Shown: positions 23,027-27,381 of the stretch, in pieces
How the letters are laid out: each line of letters opens with the position of its first letter
Position numbering within the stretch: position 1 is the first letter of the stretch
From: an uncultured Bacilli bacterium
GTDB taxonomy: Bacteria > Bacillota_I > Bacilli_A > RF39 > UBA660
NCBI GenBank assembly: GCA_934096755.1
Contig: CAKOMU010000010.1
Coordinates: 1 to 27,381 of the forward strand
Direction of reading: 5' to 3'
DNA: 27,381 nucleotides
Made by a program: the position numbers and the translations under genes
The notes under the pieces: model-generated
The model's database searches: none
Told to the model about the DNA's origin: nothing
Seen by the model: only the letters and a program-made list of their open reading frames with translations

Positions 23027-23500
23027 ATGCAAAGAATTGAAATTTCAAATAGACACTATAATGGTGATTTTGGTGTAGGAAGTATATTTGAAGAAAAATA
23101 TTCATTCGAAATAGATAATAATATATGTTATTCAAATTCAATTAAATCATTTTGTAATAACGAAGATTTTGGTGGTAATATTTTATCAAATGTAAATGTT
23201 TCTATTCCATTTGTTTTAAATGAAAATGACATACAAAAATTAAATAATATTACTAATAATATTAAAAACAATGGTAATTATTTATATAATGAAAGTCATT
23301 ATAAGAAAGATTCTTTTGATTTCAATAGATATAATTATATAGATATATCAATAAATGGGATTGATTATGAATTATCAATTAAAGATGATGAAATAACAAT
23401 AAATGAAATAAAAGACTTGTTTAAAATAAATAAAATTGATGAAATATTAAATAATTCGATTAACAAAATAATTTCTATGGAGAGTGATCACAGTGAATAA
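23027..23500 (+). CDS. Unknown island protein
   Basis: A 157-residue, Asn- and Ile-rich soluble protein (NGDFGVGSIFEEKYSFEID, then ISINGIDYELSIKDDEI). No motif recognised. It begins behind GAGGAAA 2 bases after the triple-repeat gene and overlaps the next gene by 8 bases, so it is the middle gene of a coupled three-gene unit. Immunity to, or assembly with, the downstream ADP-ribosyltransferase-like protein is a possibility only. Confidence 0.6.
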   Translation: MQRIEISNRHYNGDFGVGSIFEEKYSFEIDNNICYSNSIKSFCNNEDFGGNILSNVNVSIPFVLNENDIQKLNNITNNIKNNGNYLYNESHYKKDSFDFNRYNYIDISINGIDYELSIKDDEITINEIKDLFKINKIDEILNNSINKIISMESDHSE

Positions 23501-24107
23501 TGAAGAGTTTTCATATTTCTTTCACGGAACTACAATAAAGGATCCTTCATTAGTTAATGAGATATTTAATAACGGTTTAATAAATTATCGTGGTAATGAT
23601 ATGTTGTCTACAATGTGGCCTATGAAAATTAACGAGGGCGAGTTAGGACAAAAAATGAAAGAATATGCTGGAACAAAAGGTAATGCTGTTTTTGTAATAA
23701 AAATACCAAAGTATTATTTAACACCTAGAACATCAAATGGGCAATTACAACAAATACCACTACCTATATGGAAACATTTATCAAGCACTGGTGAACATGG
23801 AGATATATCTCAACTTAGCCCAGAATTAGTATATGGTGTTTACTTTGCTGAAAATGATTCATTTATACAAAACCCAAACTATTCTCCAGTTCATAATCCT
23901 ACTGGATTACAATTTGATAATCAACAAATTGAATTTTTACTAAATAATGGTGTTATGGGTATGTATAATTTTGCTGTTGGTAGAAAAGACAAATCATTTG
24001 AAGAATTAACACAAGCAGATGATATTGCTCATAATTGGGATAATGCTTTATCTCAATATAGCGACCACTTCGGTATTGAACAAAATAAAAATCATCACAG
24101 CTTGTAA
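23493..24107 (+). CDS. Putative ADP-ribosyltransferase-like protein
   Basis: A 204-residue protein started at GTG 23493, with GGAGAG upstream; a second GTG at 23484 is less likely. FFHGTT (H11-G-T13) near the N-terminus, a following NNGLINYRGND (with Y32), and a late strand SPELVYGVYF (E111) resemble the H-Y-E arrangement of the ADP-ribosyltransferase/PARP/Arr fold. I rate this as suggestive only, as I cannot align it. It is the last of three coupled island genes. It has no secretion signal, so it would act in the cell or reach neighbours by another route. A toxin, modifier of nucleic acid, or drug modifier are all open. Confidence 0.45.
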   Translation: MNNEEFSYFFHGTTIKDPSLVNEIFNNGLINYRGNDMLSTMWPMKINEGELGQKMKEYAGTKGNAVFVIKIPKYYLTPRTSNGQLQQIPLPIWKHLSSTGEHGDISQLSPELVYGVYFAENDSFIQNPNYSPVHNPTGLQFDNQQIEFLLNNGVMGMYNFAVGRKDKSFEELTQADDIAHNWDNALSQYSDHFGIEQNKNHHSL

Positions 24108-24122
24108 CAAAAATCGTGGCAC

Positions 24123-24336
24123 GTTATGAAATTACAAAGTAATTTTGTAAGTGGCGATAGATTTTTATAATTTATTTTCATTACAAAGTTTTGAAAATAA
24201 ATAATTGCAATTTATTGCAATTCAAAAAAACATAATTATTGCTTGGACGATTAGTTCTTGCTTAATTATGTTTTAGGGTTTCAAAGGGAATATTCCCTTT
24301 GCACACCGTTATTGGCTCTGCCAATAGCGTAGTGTG
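24123..24336. repeat. Array of inverted repeats at the right edge of the island
   Basis: Between the last island gene and ssrA the DNA holds several stem-loops in a row: AAATTAC/GTAATTT (24130-24146); TTATTTTCA/TTGAAAATAA (about 24171-24200); AAAACATAATTA/TAATTATGTTTT (24227-24238, 24263-24274); a perfect 20-bp palindrome with half CAAAGGGAAT (24282-24301); and CACAC-CGTTATTGG / CCAATAGCG-TA-GTGTG (24302-24336). No gene is seen. It may be a replication or transfer origin, an attachment region, or a structured RNA. Confidence 0.6.
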
Positions 24337-24354
24337 TTACTAAATTGTCAAAAT

Positions 24355-24388
24355 AAAACTACTCTCTTGTTTATTTGAGAGTAGTTTT
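24355..24388 (-). terminator. Terminator of ssrA (and possibly of the island)
   Basis: Perfect 12-bp stem AAAACTACTCTC (24355-24366) and GAGAGTAGTTTT (24377-24388), with T runs on both strands. It lies 37 bases beyond the tmRNA 3' end, and could work in both directions. A smaller CTCGAA/TTCGAG hairpin (24397-24411) lies between. Confidence 0.8.
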
Positions 24389-24424
24389 TATATTATCTCG
24401 AAAAGTTCGAGTTTCCTATTAATC

Positions 24425-24778
24425 TGGTGGAGTAGAGGAGAATTGAACTCCTGTCCAATATATCCTATATCACAACGTCTACAAGTTTAGGTAGATTTTA
24501 ATGTTCTAACTAATTGGCTCTACACCAACCATATAGTTAGTAAGTTTAGAATTATTTCCATATACTAATCTAAACACTTAGCATATTATATCTTATATTT
24601 ATGAACCCCTAGCTAATCCTATAAGAAAAAATTAGTAGAAGTGCTCCCTAACCTTTAATTAGGCAAATGCAGGAGCGAAACTATAATTAGCTTCGTCATT
24701 TAATTTAATTTTGCAATTAAGGAATGCCCACCACTTGCAGTCATGCCTAGTAATATATGTCGAAACCATTACTACCCC
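24425..24778 (-). ncRNA. ssrA: tmRNA (transfer-messenger RNA)
   Basis: On the minus strand the 5' end GGGGTAGTAATGGTTTCGACA (about 24778-24758) is the tmRNA signature, and the 3' end is T-arm GTTCAATTC followed by CTACTCCACCA (24425-24435), which pairs with the 5' GGGGTAG to form the tRNA-like acceptor. The reading frame for the proteolysis tag ends NDEANYSFAPAFA and stops with TAA; its first resume codon is not certain. The length is about 354 nt. It rescues stalled ribosomes with SmpB. The 3' end is a common integration site for islands, and the accessory block lies directly beyond it. Confidence 0.95.
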
Positions 24779-24795
24779 ATGTGACTATTTTATCA
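24779..24795 (-). promoter_or_regulatory. Extended -10 of ssrA
   Basis: TGTGATAAAAT on the minus strand (TAAAAT at 24787-24792) ends about 9 bases before the mature tmRNA 5' end. The -35 is poor. Confidence 0.45.
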
Positions 24796-24831
24796 CATTT
24801 AAAACTTAATGACTAGCTTTATATTAATTTA

Positions 24832-25836
24832 TTAACAAACATCTGCTTGCGATTCAGCGTTTAATGAAAAATCAGCAAATTGTCCTTTTTTATATAATGG
24901 ATAAGCAGCGGCTCCAATCATTGCTGCATTATCTGTACAATACAATATGTCCGGTATATGCAATTGAGCTTGATTTTTTACTACTACTTTTTTTATTTCT
25001 TCTCGTAAATACTTGTTTGCTGATACTCCTCCTGCCACTAAAACATGTTTAATACCGGTATTTTTTAAGGCTAGATCTGTTTTTCTTGCTAACTCTTCTA
25101 TTGCGACATATTGAAAACTAGCAGCTAAATCAGCTTCGTTAATTACTTTACCTTTTTGCTTTTCATTATGCACTAAATTAATAATTCTACTCTTCAAACC
25201 ACTATAACTAAAATTGTATGTATCATCTAATACTGGTCTGGGTAAATCATATGTCACTTTGCCTTTTAAAGCTTTTTGCTCTATACCTGGTCCTCCTGGA
25301 TAAGGAATATTTAAAATTCTGGCTACCTTATCATATGCTTCGCCAATAGCATCGTCAAGAGTGGCTCCCAATAATTCAAATTCATAATCATTTTTCATAA
25401 TGACTAACTCGGTATGTCCCCCGCTAACTACTAATGCTAATAAAGGAAATTGTAAATCATTATTTATCGCATTTGCATATATATGACCTATTAAATGATT
25501 AACAGCTATCAAAGGTTTTTTATAGACATAGCTAAGTACTTTCGCAAATTCAATTCCTACTAATAAAGACCCTAATAATCCTGGTTTTTGCGTAACAGCT
25601 ATGGCATCTACATCATTAACAGTCATATTGGCTTTTTTTAATACATCTTCTAAAACCAAAGTGATATTTTCTGTATGCATCCTCGATGCTATTTCCGGTA
25701 CAACGCCTCCATACTTAGCGTGTGTATACATTTGTGTCGATATGGTCATCGCAATTACTTCACGACCATTTTGTACAATTGCAATACTCGTTTCATCACA
25801 AGATGATTCTATTGCTAATATTTTGATATCTTTCAT
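24832..25836 (-). CDS. tsaD: tRNA t6A threonylcarbamoyltransferase
   Basis: A 334-residue protein of the Kae1/Qri7/TsaD family. It has ESSCDETSIAIV at the N-terminus, NHLIGHIYA carrying the metal ligand histidines, LALVVSGGHTELV, and VLVAGGVSANKYLREEI near the C-terminus. With TsaB and TsaE it transfers threonylcarbamoyl to A37 of ANN-decoding tRNAs. ATG 25836, with GGGGGAT just upstream, overlaps the rimI stop by 4 bases (ATGA). The upstream in-frame ATG at 25848 would only extend it by 4 residues. It is the last gene of the cluster, ahead of ssrA. Confidence 0.96.
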   Translation of the reverse strand: MKDIKILAIESSCDETSIAIVQNGREVIAMTISTQMYTHAKYGGVVPEIASRMHTENITLVLEDVLKKANMTVNDVDAIAVTQKPGLLGSLLVGIEFAKVLSYVYKKPLIAVNHLIGHIYANAINNDLQFPLLALVVSGGHTELVIMKNDYEFELLGATLDDAIGEAYDKVARILNIPYPGGPGIEQKALKGKVTYDLPRPVLDDTYNFSYSGLKSRIINLVHNEKQKGKVINEADLAASFQYVAIEELARKTDLALKNTGIKHVLVAGGVSANKYLREEIKKVVVKNQAQLHIPDILYCTDNAAMIGAAAYPLYKKGQFADFSLNAESQADVC

Positions 25837-26252
25837 TTTATCCCCCATTTCATAACTAAACCATCGGCATTATCATAATAATTTTTTCTTAATCCTACTT
25901 TTTCAAAACCCATTTTTTGGTAAAGATTTAGAGCAGTTTGATTCTTAGTTGATACTTCTAATGTGATTGTTTTATTTGGATAATTATTTTGCATATATTT
26001 AATCAAAGAAGTCCCTATTCCTGTATGACGAACTTTATTATCAACATATATGCTAAGTAAATCCATATTATCTTCTAAATTTATTAAATAAACATAAGCT
26101 TTGATTTCATTTGATTCTTCGTACACATACAACATAGCTAAAGGATTGGTAACCTCTGTTTCCATGTGATATGTTTCTTTAAAATTATTATGAAGATTCA
26201 TACCTAGTTCATTTATTTTGTCTATGTCACTTTTAGTTGCTTTTCTTATCAA
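25833..26252 (-). CDS. rimI: Ribosomal-protein S18-alanine N-acetyltransferase-like GNAT
   Basis: A 139-residue GNAT acetyltransferase. The acetyl-CoA-binding segment VDNKVRHTGIGTSLIKYM carries the RxxGxG motif, followed by KTITLEVSTKNQTALNLYQKMGFEKVGLRKNYY, a typical RimI stretch. RimI acetylates the N-terminus of ribosomal protein S18, though GNATs of this shape can have other targets. The gene lies between tsaB and tsaD, overlapping tsaB by 20 bases and tsaD by 4, the usual Gram-positive order tsaE-tsaB-rimI-tsaD. Confidence 0.9.
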   Translation of the reverse strand: MIRKATKSDIDKINELGMNLHNNFKETYHMETEVTNPLAMLYVYEESNEIKAYVYLINLEDNMDLLSIYVDNKVRHTGIGTSLIKYMQNNYPNKTITLEVSTKNQTALNLYQKMGFEKVGLRKNYYDNADGLVMKWGIK

Positions 26253-26784
26253 GTTCTACACCTATTTTCTTTATATATATGGGGTTTACCATATGGCATT
26301 CTACTGCGTCTTTATTTTGTAAAAATTGCCATATTTTTTCAGCATCTATAGTGTATTTAGTTTGATAATTTTCTAGATCAATAATATCATTATTGCCAAC
26401 ATAAACATAGTCTTTTATTTTATTGAATTTATTATCAAAATTTCCTAGATAAAACCCATTTCCATCACTTATAGCAACGTTTTGAACATTATTACTAATG
26501 GCACTAACTTCCAGTGAAGTAATTGTTTTAATTGGAATATTTAAAGTATAAGCCAATGTTTTAGCAATAGTTACTCCTAAACGTACTCCTGTAAAGGAAC
26601 CAGGTCCATTTACTACTATGATTTCGTCAATTTTGTTAAAGTCTAAAATTTTTTTTATTGCACTGAACATATACTCACTATTATTTTTTTTGTTAATAAC
26701 TTCTTGTTTATCAACAATCTTACCATCTTTTAATGAGAAAACCAAAATATCATTATAGTGAGTATCAATAACTAATGTTTTCAT
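26233..26784 (-). CDS. tsaB: t6A biosynthesis protein TsaB
   Basis: A 183-residue protein of the ASKHA fold. MKTLVIDTHYNDILVF at the start, then VVNGPGSFTGVRLGVTIAK (about residues 58-76), the signature of TsaB. It is a scaffold that pairs with TsaD and TsaE in the t6A complex. Length is a little short of the usual 220-235, as common in low-GC species. It begins inside the tsaE stop region (1-base overlap, TAATG). Confidence 0.93.
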   Translation of the reverse strand: MKTLVIDTHYNDILVFSLKDGKIVDKQEVINKKNNSEYMFSAIKKILDFNKIDEIIVVNGPGSFTGVRLGVTIAKTLAYTLNIPIKTITSLEVSAISNNVQNVAISDGNGFYLGNFDNKFNKIKDYVYVGNNDIIDLENYQTKYTIDAEKIWQFLQNKDAVECHMVNPIYIKKIGVELDKKSN

Positions 26785-27236
26785 TAGAACACTGCTCTAC
26801 ATAATTCTTCATATTGTTCACCATAAGGTGTAAATATAAGAATTCGTTTATCATCATCAATAACTTTAAACTTAACATCTAATCTCTCACTAGGTAATTT
26901 ATCTTTAATTATATCAGCCCATTCTATGATACATACGCCATCTTTATGAAAATAATCTTGGAATCCAATACTTTCATCAGTTTCTTCTAATCGATAAACG
27001 TCCATATGATATAATGGTAATTCACCAGATGTATATTCTTTGATTATGTTGAAAGTAGGACTTGTTATGGTTTCTTCAATTTCCATAGCACTAGCAAATC
27101 CTTTTGTAAAAACTGTTTTTCCGCTACCTAATTCACCATAAAGACAAACAACCATATTGGGAAATTTTTCACTTTCTATATTCTGTGCAATTGTTAACGT
27201 GTCGTTAATCGTTCTTGCTGTATATTTATATTCCAT
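26784..27236 (-). CDS. tsaE: t6A biosynthesis ATPase TsaE
   Basis: A 150-residue ATPase with Walker A GELGSGKT (about residues 32-39) and switch-like TSPTFNIIKEY (about 58-68), plus YHMDVYRLEE. It joins TsaB and TsaD in t6A synthesis. ATG 27236 with AGGTGAT 4-5 bases upstream is chosen; a GTG three codons earlier is in frame. It leads the tsaE-tsaB-rimI-tsaD cluster and follows a 5S rRNA terminator on the same strand. Confidence 0.95.
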   Translation of the reverse strand: MEYKYTARTINDTLTIAQNIESEKFPNMVVCLYGELGSGKTVFTKGFASAMEIEETITSPTFNIIKEYTSGELPLYHMDVYRLEETDESIGFQDYFHKDGVCIIEWADIIKDKLPSERLDVKFKVIDDDKRILIFTPYGEQYEELCRAVF

Positions 27237-27299
27237 TAATATCACCTACATTTATTATAAATAAAAAAAATTTGTTTAACAAGATGTCTATTAATATTT

Positions 27300-27349
27300 G
27301 ACAAAAAAATTAACGCAAAAAAAAATTGGCGATTACCTATTTTTGCGTT
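27300..27349 (-). terminator. rRNA operon terminator overlapping the 5S 3' part
   Basis: AACGCAAAAA inside the 5S sequence (27340-27349) pairs with TTTTTGCGTT (27312-27321), followed on the minus strand by AATTTTTTTG. The stem thus uses bases of the mature 5S region. Confidence 0.5.
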
Positions 27350-27381
27350 GCCACTATCTTCGGCGTGTTAGGTCTTAACTT
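27326..27381 (-). rRNA. rrf: 5S rRNA, partial (3' half)
   Basis: Reverse complement reads AAGTTAAGACCTAACACGCC followed by GAAGATAGTGGCAACGC and AAAAATAGGTAATCGCC, matching the AAGUUAAG...GCGCCGAUGGUAG...AGUAGG 3' half of bacterial 5S rRNA. The 3' end is near 27326. The helix IV/V part (GTGGCAACGC) is several bases shorter than in Bacillus 5S. The 5' half lies beyond the right edge. It probably ends an rRNA operon on the minus strand. Confidence 0.8.

Larger units (their letters stand above)
17196..24340. mobile_element. Mobilizable accessory island next to ssrA
   Basis: A block of accessory genes lies between core DNA and the tmRNA 3' end: MobV relaxase, oriT-like repeats, small SSB, XRE regulator, lipoproteins, metallopeptidase-like and ADP-ribosyltransferase-like cargo, and a palindrome array. 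No integrase, recombinase, or Rep gene is seen and no direct attachment repeat was found by eye, so the limits are approximate, and this may be a remnant or an element dependent on others. Confidence 0.6.

Noticed and set aside
1..27381. CRISPR array or insertion sequence
   Set aside because: No regularly spaced direct repeats and no transposase-type reading frame or terminal inverted repeats were seen.
1..27381. Mycoplasma-type genetic code (TGA as Trp)
   Set aside because: TGA acts as a stop at gene ends such as rimI and the GT8 gene at 12102, and Trp codons are TGG in the genes read.

Overview
The window is a very AT-rich chromosome segment from a low-GC Gram-positive-type bacterium. It probably belongs to the Bacilli or to a Mollicutes-related gut lineage. 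The evidence is a Phe T-box riboswitch ahead of pheST, Bacillus-type ribosome binding sites (AGGAGG, and often AGGTGAT), Sfp-type and LysM/SH3 proteins, a compact 5S rRNA, and a tmRNA tag ending in FAPAFA. TGA is used as a stop (for example at the rimI/tsaD junction), so this is not the Mycoplasma TGA=Trp code. The exact lineage cannot be fixed from this sequence alone.

Region 1 (1-5400, minus strand) is housekeeping. It holds a secreted CPHC thioredoxin-like protein (cut by the window edge), a TetR-type regulator with a palindromic operator over its own -10 box, pheT and pheS behind a T-box leader, and a single S26B (SipW/ER-type) signal peptidase. Region 2 (5400-10400) has tRNA-Cys followed by a minus-strand envelope cluster: a polytopic membrane protein with an extracytoplasmic domain, a triple-LysM protein, a membrane-anchored protein, a small PH-like protein, and an M23-like protein with two SH3 domains that lacks a signal peptide.

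Region 3 (10490-16108) is the most coherent pathway. A minus-strand, tightly overlapping operon encodes an AMP-forming acyl ligase, an acyl carrier protein, an Sfp-type phosphopantetheinyl transferase, two family-8 glycosyltransferases and a PlsC-type acyltransferase. A second PlsC-like acyltransferase, with an atypical HX5D motif, converges on its end. I infer that the operon activates a fatty acid onto its own carrier protein and uses it to build an acylated glycolipid. No ketosynthase is present. A DUF4186-type gene follows.

Region 4 (about 16.6-24.4 kb) is accessory DNA lying between the core genes and the 3' end of ssrA. It carries a MobV relaxase with a nearby oriT-like pair of inverted repeats, an SSB, a DUF1292-like gene that lacks a normal start in its coding frame, a HELFH zinc metallopeptidase-like protein, two lipoproteins opposite an XRE regulator with two identical-arm operators, and a three-gene unit (triple-repeat helical peptide, unknown protein, ADP-ribosyltransferase-like protein). 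It ends in a dense array of palindromes. No integrase or replication initiator is visible, so it is either a mobilizable element dependent on others or a partly decayed island.

Region 5 (24425-27381, minus strand) is core again: ssrA (tmRNA), then tsaD, rimI, tsaB and tsaE as a coupled cluster for t6A tRNA modification and ribosomal protein acetylation, and finally the 3' half of a 5S rRNA.
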